Positions 42,906-50,145 of a DNA stretch of 64,000 bases are shown in pieces. The position numbers and the translations under genes are program-made. The first letter of the stretch is position 1; every line of letters begins with the position of its first letter. Below the pieces are notes generated by a model, which saw only the letters and a list, made by a program, of their open reading frames with translations, ran no database searches and was not told the origin of the DNA. The DNA comes from Halorussus gelatinilyticus. Its GTDB lineage: Archaea > Halobacteriota > Halobacteria > Halobacteriales > Haladaptataceae. Location of the stretch: assembly GCF_023238445.1 (NCBI RefSeq), contig NZ_CP096658.1, positions 1,984,001 to 2,048,000 on the forward strand, given 5' to 3'.

Positions 42906-44138
42906 CTACTCGTTGCTAGCGATAATACTGAGGAAGAACGAGTAGAAGATCGTTTGAAGTCCGAGAACGAGTGCCGTAAAGGCCACGAGATTAGTGGCAA
43001 TCACCGGCAACTGCGTGAAGCCACTCGTCACCCAGGTGTATGCGAGGTAGCCCGTGTGAAGCGTACCAGCAGCGAATATAACTACCCCCAGTGTTGCACC
43101 ATGCTCGAGCTTGAAGTTCTCAAGTACCCACTCTGTGATTGGGTCCTGGGGTTTTCGAATTGGATTTCCAGCCACTGCACTAAAGATGGCAAGACTGCCG
43201 AGTTGGTAACTAGCAATTGTGAAGAGACTCCCGGCAATCATCGTGTAACTGCCAAACGTCACTCCACTCACCTCGACTCCGGTCAAGGAAAGACCCATAG
43301 TCAGCAACCCAAGAGCAAGCGTCAGTACTGCGGGCACTGAGAAGAGATACCCCGGCGCGTTCTCGAGCATGAACCGGACGTGGCGCCAGCCATCCCGGAA
43401 ACTCTCGAGCGTCGCTTCACCTTCGCGTTCGTGGTACGTAATCGGGACCTCTTCAATCGTCAGATCCTTCGCCCCGGCCTCCATGATCATCTCGCTAGCG
43501 AACTCCATGCCCGTCGTCGTACAGTCCAATGTCTCAAGTGCCTCCTTGCTCATTACCCGAAAGCCACTGTGGGCGTCCGACACACCAGCCCCGTAGAAGA
43601 CGTTTAGGAACTTGGTCAACAACGGATTTCCAACATATTGGTGGAGTTTGGGCATCGCCCCAGGTTTGATCTCGCCCTCAAGACGGCTGCCCATCACCAT
43701 ATCCGCATCGCCATGCACCACCGGCTCAAGCAATCGCGGAAGGTCCTCGAAATCATAGGTGGTGTCGGCATCCCCAATCGCGATATAATCGCCGCGCGTC
43801 CGCTTGAACGCGTAGCGATACGCATAGCCGTAACCTCCCTTATCGGGTTCGACGACCCGAGCCCCCATCTCACGGGCGATCTCGGGCGTGCGGTCGGTCG
43901 AACTGTCGCTGATAAGAATCTCGGTGGTGATGCCGAACGCTTCGATCCCATTCGTGATGCGCTCGATACATTCGGCAATCCCCTCCTCCTCGTTGAGCGT
44001 CGGCATCACCACGCTCAATGCGGGTTTGACGTCACTCTCTTCGCCGACGAGCAGCCCGTCTGCTGGGGCCGGTCGCTGGTCGGGTGGGGCGGTCTCTACT
44101 GTCTGGTCGTCGTGTCGTCGCGTGCCTTGTGTTGCCAT
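42906..44138 (-). CDS. Membrane-anchored GT2 glycosyltransferase (dolichol-phosphate sugar synthase type)
   Basis: The GT2 domain starts at about residue 38 (ALSVVMPTLNEEEGIAECIE). It has the DxD-like motif in DYIAIGDADTTYDFEDLPRL and the acceptor region NVFYGAGVSDAHSGFRVMSK. It resembles DPM1/AglJ enzymes that charge dolichol phosphate. About four C-terminal helices (from YLFSVPAVLTLALGLLTMGL on) anchor it. A zinc-ribbon microprotein gene lies 21 bases upstream in the same direction. It probably supplies lipid-linked sugar for surface glycosylation. Confidence 0.9.
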   Translation of the reverse strand: MATQGTRRHDDQTVETAPPDQRPAPADGLLVGEESDVKPALSVVMPTLNEEEGIAECIERITNGIEAFGITTEILISDSSTDRTPEIAREMGARVVEPDKGGYGYAYRYAFKRTRGDYIAIGDADTTYDFEDLPRLLEPVVHGDADMVMGSRLEGEIKPGAMPKLHQYVGNPLLTKFLNVFYGAGVSDAHSGFRVMSKEALETLDCTTTGMEFASEMIMEAGAKDLTIEEVPITYHEREGEATLESFRDGWRHVRFMLENAPGYLFSVPAVLTLALGLLTMGLSLTGVEVSGVTFGSYTMIAGSLFTIASYQLGSLAIFSAVAGNPIRKPQDPITEWVLENFKLEHGATLGVVIFAAGTLHTGYLAYTWVTSGFTQLPVIATNLVAFTALVLGLQTIFYSFFLSIIASNE

Positions 44139-44159
44139 GCGTGCCAGCTCCGTGTCTCG

Positions 44160-44327
44160 TTAGTCGTCTGCCGCGGTCGGCGTGGTGTCGGCGACCGACG
44201 TCGGTGTAATCGGTGACTCGCCACATTCAACACAGACGTACCGGTCGTCAACGGTCTGAATGACCGGTGCGTTGCAGGAGATACATTTGAGGGCTGCATC
44301 GCGTGCAGTGCGTGGGTAGCGTGCCAT
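44160..44327 (-). CDS. Zinc-ribbon microprotein upstream of the GT2 gene
   Basis: A 55-residue protein starts MARYPRTARDAALKCISCNA and continues to YVCVECGESPITPTS, giving a C-x2-C...C-x2-C ribbon with a Thr/Ala-rich tail. It ends 21 bases before the GT2 start, so both are likely co-transcribed. An AGGAGGT sequence lies about 20 bases before the ATG, too far for a classical ribosome site. The function is unknown; the linkage suggests a regulator or accessory of the glycosyltransferase. Confidence 0.7.
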   Translation of the reverse strand: MARYPRTARDAALKCISCNAPVIQTVDDRYVCVECGESPITPTSVADTTPTAADD

Positions 44328-44612
44328 TAGACAAGTAACCTAACTACCTCCTAAAAGTTTTTACTATTTTTACAAGTCCTTCAGACCTTCTAGCCGTATA
44401 GTATAAATATTTCACCGTAGAAATAAATTAGGGGGGGTCTCCGGACCCGGTTCGTCAATAGCGACTATTTCTTAACTATAGTTACCGAGCGGTCAAGGAG
44501 ACACCGAACCACACCAAAGCGGTGGCAGCAATGCGACCAGAGACACTGAGCACGTGGTCCCAATCGCGTGCCCCCCAAACCACTTAAATAACAGAGTTGT
44601 GATGAGCCCGGC

Positions 44613-44708
44613 ATGACCGACGGAACGTGTCCACAGTGTGGCTGTGCGCTTGAGGAGTATCCAACGAAAACACGGTGTATCAATTCCGGGTGTGCCTACC
44701 AGTACTAG
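44613..44708 (+). CDS. 31-residue zinc-finger microprotein
   Basis: The ATG at 44613 encodes MTDGTCPQCGCALEEYPTKT, then RCINSGCAYQY and a TAG. The C-x2-C and C-x4-C pairs form a minimal zinc ribbon with conserved aromatic end. A TATA element (CTTAAATAA, about 44582-44590) sits 25-30 bases upstream, giving a leaderless transcript. The good promoter spacing and cysteine pattern favour a real gene despite the small size. Confidence 0.6.
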   Translation: MTDGTCPQCGCALEEYPTKTRCINSGCAYQY

Positions 44709-44880
44709 AGCCACTACGTCTAGCGTTTGCGACCACACAGGTATGTCCCTCGGAGCAGGTTGCTGCCAGCGACTCAGTTTCCGCTTGAGGCGTTCTTGTT
44801 CACCCAGCGACTACAGAACGACGGATGCCTCACGGGGTACACCGCTACTCCCAATCCCCTTTCGATGACAACAATTCAGC

Positions 44881-45801
44881 TTACTGATACGATGTGCACA
44901 CCAGCTTGATTCCTTCTTCAAAGCTAATTTCGGGCTCCCAGCCAGTGGCCGCCTGCATCTTGGTCGTATCGGCCATCGTGTCGTGCACGTAGACGTCGTC
45001 CGGAATCGGGTTCTCGACGTACTCAGGGTCAATGTTCGTTCCGAGTTCGGTATTGAGCATGTCGACGACGGTGTTGAAGTCATAGCTCTCGCCCGTCCCC
45101 AGATTGTAGGTGCCAGTTAACTGGTGGTCAGCTGCGAGTTCCAATCCACGGACGATATCCGTGACGTAAGTAAAGTCCCGCGTCTGGGTGCCGTCACCGT
45201 AAATTGCCGGCGACTCACCACTCGCCATATCATCAGCAAACTGTGCGATGATGTTGGCGTACTCGCCTTTGTGCTCTTCTGCACCACCGTAGCCCTGATA
45301 GACCGAGAAAAAGCGCATCCCCGCCATGTGCATATCATAGTGGTTGGCGAAATACTCGCCGTACTGTTCGCGGGCGAGCTTCGACGCCTCATAGCCCGTC
45401 CGGACTTCAACATCCATCTCTTCAGGCGACGGTTCGGTTCGATTCCCGTAAATCGAGGAGGTCGATGCGTACACCACGGTGTCGCAACCATCCTGACGGG
45501 CTTGTTCGACAACATTCACGAATCCCTCAATGTTCACGCGAGCACCTTTCGTCGGGTCTTCCTCGTGCATTGCATATGAGGAGAGCGCCGCGAGGTGGAA
45601 CACCACGTCTACATCAGTGGGAAGGTCGTCTTCAACGACACTCCGGTTGCGGAACTGGACACCGTCTTCAAGATTTTCTGGAGTGCCGAGATAGCCGTTG
45701 TCGACTGCGATGACATCGTTTGATTCGGCTAAGTAATTTGCGAGGTTCGATCCAATAAATCCACCACCACCGGTCACAAGCACTCGCTTGTTTTCTACCA
45801 T
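44881..45801 (-). CDS. NAD-dependent sugar epimerase/dehydratase (extended SDR, GalE-like)
   Basis: This 306-residue enzyme begins MVENKRVLVTGGGGFIGSNL. It has the catalytic Y-x3-K as YEASKLAREQYGEYFANHYD after the Ser/Thr of ASTSSIYGNRTEPSPEE, and QTRDFTYVTDIVRGLELAAD near the end. It is typical of extended SDRs that epimerise UDP- or GDP-sugars. The ATG at 45801 is preferred over a frame five codons longer. A decayed paralogue lies at 41.6-41.8 kb. It supplies a nucleotide sugar to the surrounding glycosyltransferases. Confidence 0.92.
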   Translation of the reverse strand: MVENKRVLVTGGGGFIGSNLANYLAESNDVIAVDNGYLGTPENLEDGVQFRNRSVVEDDLPTDVDVVFHLAALSSYAMHEEDPTKGARVNIEGFVNVVEQARQDGCDTVVYASTSSIYGNRTEPSPEEMDVEVRTGYEASKLAREQYGEYFANHYDMHMAGMRFFSVYQGYGGAEEHKGEYANIIAQFADDMASGESPAIYGDGTQTRDFTYVTDIVRGLELAADHQLTGTYNLGTGESYDFNTVVDMLNTELGTNIDPEYVENPIPDDVYVHDTMADTTKMQAATGWEPEISFEEGIKLVCTSYQ

Positions 45802-46193
45802 ATCAAAACTTCCCAAGAAGACAGTGATAAAAGATACGATAATACGATTAAAGAGATGAAGTAGTTAGTCGGTGGTCGCGGATTTCGAGGCAGACTTACA
45901 GTCCTGTTGACAAATGGTTGAAGGGTTTCCAATGTCCGACTAATGTCTTCTATTTCATTGTTCACCGCCGTTTGAAAATTTAGAACGTGGTCGGTCGTGG
46001 TAGCGCCAGATGGAGTCGATTCTACGAGATTTTCAGATTCCAAAATCTGAATCGAATAGCGAATCTTATGTTTAGGATAGGAGATACGGTTGTTTAATGT
46101 AGTGAGTCCAACCGGCTCGTAGTCAGTGACTGCCTCTAAGACGCAAAGATGGCGTTCTAAAATCTCAACCTCGTTTCCTACCCGCTCAATCAT
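45795..46193 (-). CDS. Winged-helix transcriptional regulator of haloarchaeal type
   Basis: This protein of about 132 residues starts MIERVGNEVEILERHLCVLE and contains a winged helix (LTTLNNRISYPKHKIRYSIQ, then ILESENLVES). A dimerisation helix (NNEIEDISRTLETLQPF) follows. Its last 30 residues become hydrophobic and overlap the epimerase start, so a small 3' frameshift or readthrough extension is possible. Homologues are often found beside glycan genes in haloarchaea. It probably regulates the epimerase region. Confidence 0.75.
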   Translation of the reverse strand: MIERVGNEVEILERHLCVLEAVTDYEPVGLTTLNNRISYPKHKIRYSIQILESENLVESTPSGATTTDHVLNFQTAVNNEIEDISRTLETLQPFVNRTVSLPRNPRPPTNYFISLIVLSYLLSLSSWEVLIW

Positions 46194-46365
46194 CAAGTAA
46201 ACCACATAACTCCGCCCTCATCAATGTTACTCAGTGATAAAATTGAGAGCACTAATATGCACCATAAGAGTAGAAAAGAAGAGAAATAGACTGTTCTCTA
46301 ACCTCGAGGGTTGAACTTAGAGAGACTTTCATTACCGGCAATTAGACAACAAGAGAATGAGTCTA

Positions 46366-46578
46366 CTATTTTTCAAGCTCTTCGCATGCTACTTCTCGCA
46401 ATTCATCCAAAAGATCCGGATGATGTTCCGCTAAAAGTTCGACATCCTCGGGGATTCGTTCACGAATCCGTCTCCGTACTCGTGAAATGGCTTGATATCG
46501 CTTTTCGTTTTCTACATCTTCTTTGCCAGAAATCCTCGCTGCTTCTGTATCCGTAATCAGTCCTCTTGACTTCGCCAT
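46366..46578 (-). CDS. Small charged protein of haloarchaeal plasmid type
   Basis: A 70-residue, highly charged helical protein starts MAKSRGLITDTEAARISGKE and continues RYQAISRVRRRIRERIPEDV, then an acidic end. Similar proteins are common on haloarchaeal plasmids and proviruses, but the function is unknown. The RVRRRI segment and helical character suggest nucleic-acid or protein binding. A palindromic operator lies about 70-90 bases upstream. Confidence 0.75.
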   Translation of the reverse strand: MAKSRGLITDTEAARISGKEDVENEKRYQAISRVRRRIRERIPEDVELLAEHHPDLLDELREVACEELEK

Positions 46579-46644
46579 AGCAGAGTCTATGAAACTCTTC
46601 CCTGTAGTAGTTCCTTATATCTATCTTCAATGATTATATATTCT

Positions 46645-46669
46645 CGCAATGGTTGCGAATATTCGCAAC
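46645..46669. promoter_or_regulatory. 18-bp perfect palindrome with an extra half-site, probable operator
   Basis: GTTGCGAATATTCGCAAC at 46652-46669 is a perfect palindrome. A third half-site CGCAA lies at 46645-46649, so CGCAA/TTGCG occurs three times at close spacing. A TATA-like TTATATA (46634-46640) adjoins it. It lies between divergent genes at 46578 (minus) and 46770 (plus), as expected for a repressor operator. Confidence 0.55.
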
Positions 46670-46702
46670 TATTAAGCGCGGTGCATTCTATTATCTAGAT
46701 AA

Positions 46703-46770
46703 GAAGCACGGCATGCCGGCAAAACTAGGCCGGTGCTGGAGACACCAACCGTGCTTCGGGACACGAAGCA
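46703..46770 (+). ncRNA. Structured leader with two mutually exclusive hairpins
   Basis: GAAGCACGG (46703-46711) pairs with CCGTGCTTC (46749-46757) over 9 bp and encloses smaller hairpins (CCGG/CCGG and GGTG/CACC). TGCTTCG (46752-46758) pairs with CGAAGCA (46764-46770) over 7 bp with a GGACA loop. The two stems share bases 46752-46757, so only one can form at a time. The second ends on the A of the start codon at 46770. This is the layout of a translational switch. Function is inference. Confidence 0.4.
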
Positions 46771-46979
46771 TGTCAACAAATACTACCGCAAGTCCTGAAT
46801 TTTGCGACGAATCGCCGCTAACTACCACTTCTCTTTCGAGAGAAATCACAGGCCCTCTCACGGGCTATGACGGCAATGGGGATGCCGAGTACTCGTTCTA
46901 CTGCTATGAGGCGTGTGGCCGGGAATCTGCCAACGGCGCAAGAGACATCCTGCACATCACGTACTGCTTCGGGAACTAA
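46770..46979 (+). CDS. Cysteine-containing microprotein of plasmid type
   Basis: This 69-residue protein starts MSTNTTASPEFCDESPLTTT and has GYDGNGDAEYSFYCYEACGR near the C-terminal half, followed by a final Cys. Related haloarchaeal proteins show C-x2-C zinc ribbons; here the spacing is C-x3-C. The start is chosen because a strong hairpin ends there and no better ATG follows. The gene may be near the edge of decay. Confidence 0.5.
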   Translation: MSTNTTASPEFCDESPLTTTSLSREITGPLTGYDGNGDAEYSFYCYEACGRESANGARDILHITYCFGN

Positions 46980-47000
46980 CCACCGTTCTCACTATACTCT

Positions 47001-47354
47001 ATGTCTGAACGTACTAACGAGACGGCGGTGAACTAGGTGCCCGAAGGACTGCAGGTCGGCGAGCAACAATGATGTGATTGGTGTTGTAGCTGTGGCCGGC
47101 AATTACAGGGCGGCCATGCAGTAACTGCGTTCGCCTCGAAACCTGCGGGCGAGATACCATGGATGGTCACGCGCGTGTACTGCAGGATGTGCGAGCAAAC
47201 CGAAATTGTGACATCCACACTTGGTACGAGAGAAGTGTTGGTGTCGACGTGTTTGGTGCTCACGCACTTACCTGCCCGCCAGACAACTCGGCTCGTCCTT
47301 TTGGAGGATGAACTGTACACCCAAAGCGCACTGAGCGACGTGAACAGCCCTTAA
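47001..47354 (+). pseudogene. Cysteine-rich small protein gene with two in-frame stops
   Basis: A continuous frame from ATG 47001 to TAA 47354 is interrupted only by a TAG at 47034 and a TGA at 47070. It reads MSERTNETAVN-stop-VPEGLQVGEQQ-stop-CDWCCSCGRQLQGGHAVTA, then MVTRVYCRMCEQTEIVTSTL. The zinc-ribbon cysteines are preserved. Either the gene died recently, or a shorter protein starts at the GTG at 47037 or later. Neighbouring genes are clearly dead, so decay is more likely than recoding. Confidence 0.6.
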
Positions 47355-47507
47355 CGCCCTTCTCCTCTCAGAATCACACCCCCTCCACCAACAAACCTAC
47401 GAGAGCTACCCAACACCCAGTCAAACCCCGAATACCCAGCTACCACATCTACCGCAAGCCACTCACGGAAGCGCACACGACCAGCAACCGAGCGGGAAGA
47501 TAGCGAT

Positions 47508-48363
47508 GAACACACAACGTCGCGTACACTCGACGACTATTGAGGAACTCGCCTCTCACGTCCAGCAACTCACCGAGCGCCTCAATGACCTCGAAGCAGC
47601 ACTTGAAGAGAAACTAGCTAGATAGACACTCTCGAAGCTGACTTCCAAGAGGAACGTCAGAAACGCCAGGCAGTCGAAGTCCAATTCACCGAGGCTGAAG
47701 AGACACTCAATCAAATCGAGTTCAGGGGTGTTGACCACCCCGAAGAAGCGAACGCACCGAACCTGTTCATCGCAGGCATCCCAATCCGCCAGATGGTCGA
47801 AAGCCACGGCGACGCCATCGACCGCCTCGAACACCAACGTGACACCACCACGAAACCATCCAAAACAAGATTACGAGCGAGGAGAACACGCGCGTCAAGG
47901 AAGATAGTAAGATTCGGCGTCGTCTCTCACATGTCGAGGATGAAGTCGACATCACGCTACCAGAAGCTATTTAGACCGCGGCAGGCGGCGACACACGCCA
48001 TCTCTCGAAGCTCGAACGTTCATCCGGCATGGCCCAGAAGCCGTGACTGACGGCCGCGTGTATCCTGTCCACGAGCGTGCGCGCAAGATTGCGCTCAACC
48101 TCGCCGACTGGGGCACCAAGATTAATGACGCGTACGGCAAACGCGCTCGGTTGCGCTCGGTCAAGGATAACGTCAAAACGCATCTCGAGGCCGTGTTCGA
48201 TCGGTCATTCCAATGGGGTGAAATCTATCGTGCGATGGAGAAACTCGCTGACATCGCGGAAGGCAGCCAACTTCGCCTGCAGGTAGGCAACCGGGATGAA
48301 GGCAAGTATGTTCTTGAACTGCGATTCAATGACGGTCGTCCCACCATCACGGAGAACCGATGA
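47508..48363 (+). pseudogene. Frameshifted coiled-coil plasmid/virus-type gene
   Basis: Pieces in three frames join to one protein. It has a coiled-coil start (MNTQRRVHSTTIEELASHVQ, stop at 47627) and a second part (LEADFQEERQKRQAVEVQFT, IEFRGVDHPEEANAPNLFIA). A third part follows (SEENTRVKEDSKIRRRLSHV, with a further TAG), then a C-terminal part (VTDGRVYPVHERARKIALNL and on to 48363). At least three frameshifts and two stops are present. Similar proteins occur on haloarchaeal plasmids and proviruses. The last 110 codons remain open from about 48043 and might still be translated. Confidence 0.7.
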
Positions 48364-48652
48364 CGCCCCCACATACACGTGGTGTAACCGGGACAACCCC
48401 GCGGCCGTGTAACCAACCCACGCTCGTCCACCAACCAGAACCACGGTAGGCCACCCACCACCTCACTCATGAGGACCTCGGCTTTGTTTAGAAGGGTTGG
48501 ATAGCTGTATGTGTGGTTTCTCTATCGGTCGTCTACGGTCGTAGTGGTGGCAGTCGCGGCGGTTTCGCGCCTTTCATCACGTGTAAGCCGGCGATTTGTC
48601 TGTATTTTATTGGCGAAAAATCACGATTCTTATGACATAGCTCTTGGAAGGG
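48364..48652. other. Short gap without a gene
   Basis: I see only short frames of unbalanced composition. The bases CTTGGAAGGGATG at the right end could serve the small gene that follows. Confidence 0.3.
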
Positions 48653-48835
48653 ATGATTACTATGAGAACCGAGATTGTGAACAGTATTGGTCAGAAAGCA
48701 CTGGCTTTCAGAGAGGCTATAACCGAAACCTATCACAAAGAAGGTCTGCCAACCGCGCTCATAGGTATCGGATCCTTCTTTCCGATAGTCTTGATGGAGT
48801 TTGTACTCAAATTCAAACGACCCCCACGAAATTAA
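48653..48835 (+). CDS. Possible small single-span membrane protein
   Basis: An ATG frame encodes about 60 residues: MRTEIVNSIGQKALAFREAI, a hydrophobic segment LIGIGSFFPIVLMEFVL, and a basic end. The ATG at 48662 is an alternative start. The amphipathic helix plus one membrane span looks real, but there is no family match and the area is decaying. Confidence 0.35.
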   Translation: MITMRTEIVNSIGQKALAFREAITETYHKEGLPTALIGIGSFFPIVLMEFVLKFKRPPRN

Positions 48836-48993
48836 TATCTCGACTACTCATGTAAATGAAGTGCCATCTGCCCAGAACTGTAATTCTATATATGAGTTAG
48901 TGACGGTTGGATTTGCAGGCGGGTTATCGTGATAGAGGAGGAACGCCAGTCGTATCCACTGGCCTTCCATCGTAGGCGAAATCGGGACTTATC

Positions 48994-49902
48994 TCAGCCA
49001 CGTTTCGTCTGCGCCGACAGAAGCCCGGAATCGGGTGATTTTTCCTCTGCTTGGATCTTGGCTGTAATATTAGTGACTCTATGAGCAGATCCGTCTTTTG
49101 TCCGGACTAGCGTTGTATTGTTTGCCACCGTCACCTTTTGCAGTTCTACCACAACCATATAGTTCCTCTCGCGGTGTTCGTGGTTCCCGATACTGACGTG
49201 GAGCGGCTGTGATTCGCCGACTGTGAACTCAATTGGATACTCATCTGCGAGGAGGTCTCCAGTCTCGTTTTCAGTCAAAATATAGAACTCGGTGAACGCT
49301 TCACCTTGCTTGGGAACGGCGACGGCATAGGTGACACTCACACCGGCAAAAAGAATACTACAGACGAGCAGAAAATTAAGTATCTTGTCGGTCCGGTCAG
49401 CTGGCTCAAACAATTCGCTCTGGGCCCTTTCCATCCCGTTCCCGTACGGGACGTAAAAGCGGTCCTCTGCAGGGAGTTTCTATCGTCGTGTTGCGGCTAT
49501 CCAAGTCGCGAGAGCGGTGAATCCACTCACTGTGAGTAACACTGGAACGAGTCGAATTCCCCACGGAGTGAAGTTGAGAATGAGCCCGAGGAGTGGAACG
49601 ATGGCGATACTCGTATCAAGCGAAAGTGCAGTTCGCTCAAGACCATCGATACTAGAACCCGAGCGGCGCTCAGGGGTGTCCGTCTCGTGGGGTCCACCTG
49701 CTTCCGGGAAAAGAGCGGCAATGAACGCATAGCCTGGGACGAAGAGAACGAATGACAGGCCGATGAGCGCTCGAATTGGCGTCTCATTAATTCCTGGCGT
49801 TAGGACTGCGAGACAGGTGAGAACAACGACTCCGAGGATGACTGCGAAGTCAGCAGGAAGGCGATGGACCTCCGTGGGAGCAAGAACCAGACCCGCGGCA
49901 TA
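48994..49902 (-). pseudogene. DUF1616 membrane protein gene interrupted by an in-frame TAG
   Basis: The 5' part on the minus strand encodes PTEVHRLPADFAVILGVVVL, several helices with FVLFVPGYAFIAALFPEAGG, and LDTSIAIVPLLGLILNFTPW. A TAG then follows two Arg codons at about 49487. The frame continues KLPAEDRFYVPYGNGMERAQ and into the C-terminal domain TEFYILTENETGDLLADEYP with VSIGNHEHRERNYMVVVEL. Together this is one DUF1616 protein split by one stop. The start codon is also missing. The distal part could be translated from ATG 49434 as a 146-residue protein. DUF1616 proteins occur near surface-glycan genes. Confidence 0.75.
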
Positions 49903-50120
49903 CGGTCGGAATTAGACGCGGAGCCCGGAAGATTGGAACGGTAAACGTCAGTCTAACAGCAGAGAGCTGTAACTTCGCGGCGTTCATCGCTGAAGTCGCC
50001 GGTGAAGCCTCCGTTGATGCAGTTTCGACAGGAGCGGCAGACACAGCGGTGGAGTTCTACAACTGCAACGAGATTTCGGCAACTGGGACGGCAACAGGGG
50101 GAGGAGCAGGCGTGAAGGTA
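49903..50120 (+). pseudogene. Coding fragment of an unknown secreted-type protein
   Basis: An open frame without start encodes GTVNVSLTAESCNFAAFIAE, then GAADTAVEFYNCNEISATGT and a Gly-rich end. The regular alternation and two Cys look protein-like. It abuts the broken 5' end of the DUF1616 gene, so a recombination junction lies near 49.90 kb. Confidence 0.35.
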
Positions 50121-50145
50121 TTACCTCATTCTAAAATATCTATAC

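Noticed and set aside
47001-49902. Stop-codon recoding (for example TAG or TGA readthrough) in the genes with in-frame stops, including the integrase remnant
   Set aside because: The same neighbourhood holds frameshifts, deletions and missing starts, and TAG ends intact genes in the window (for example at 7704 and 26480). Ordinary decay explains the stops.
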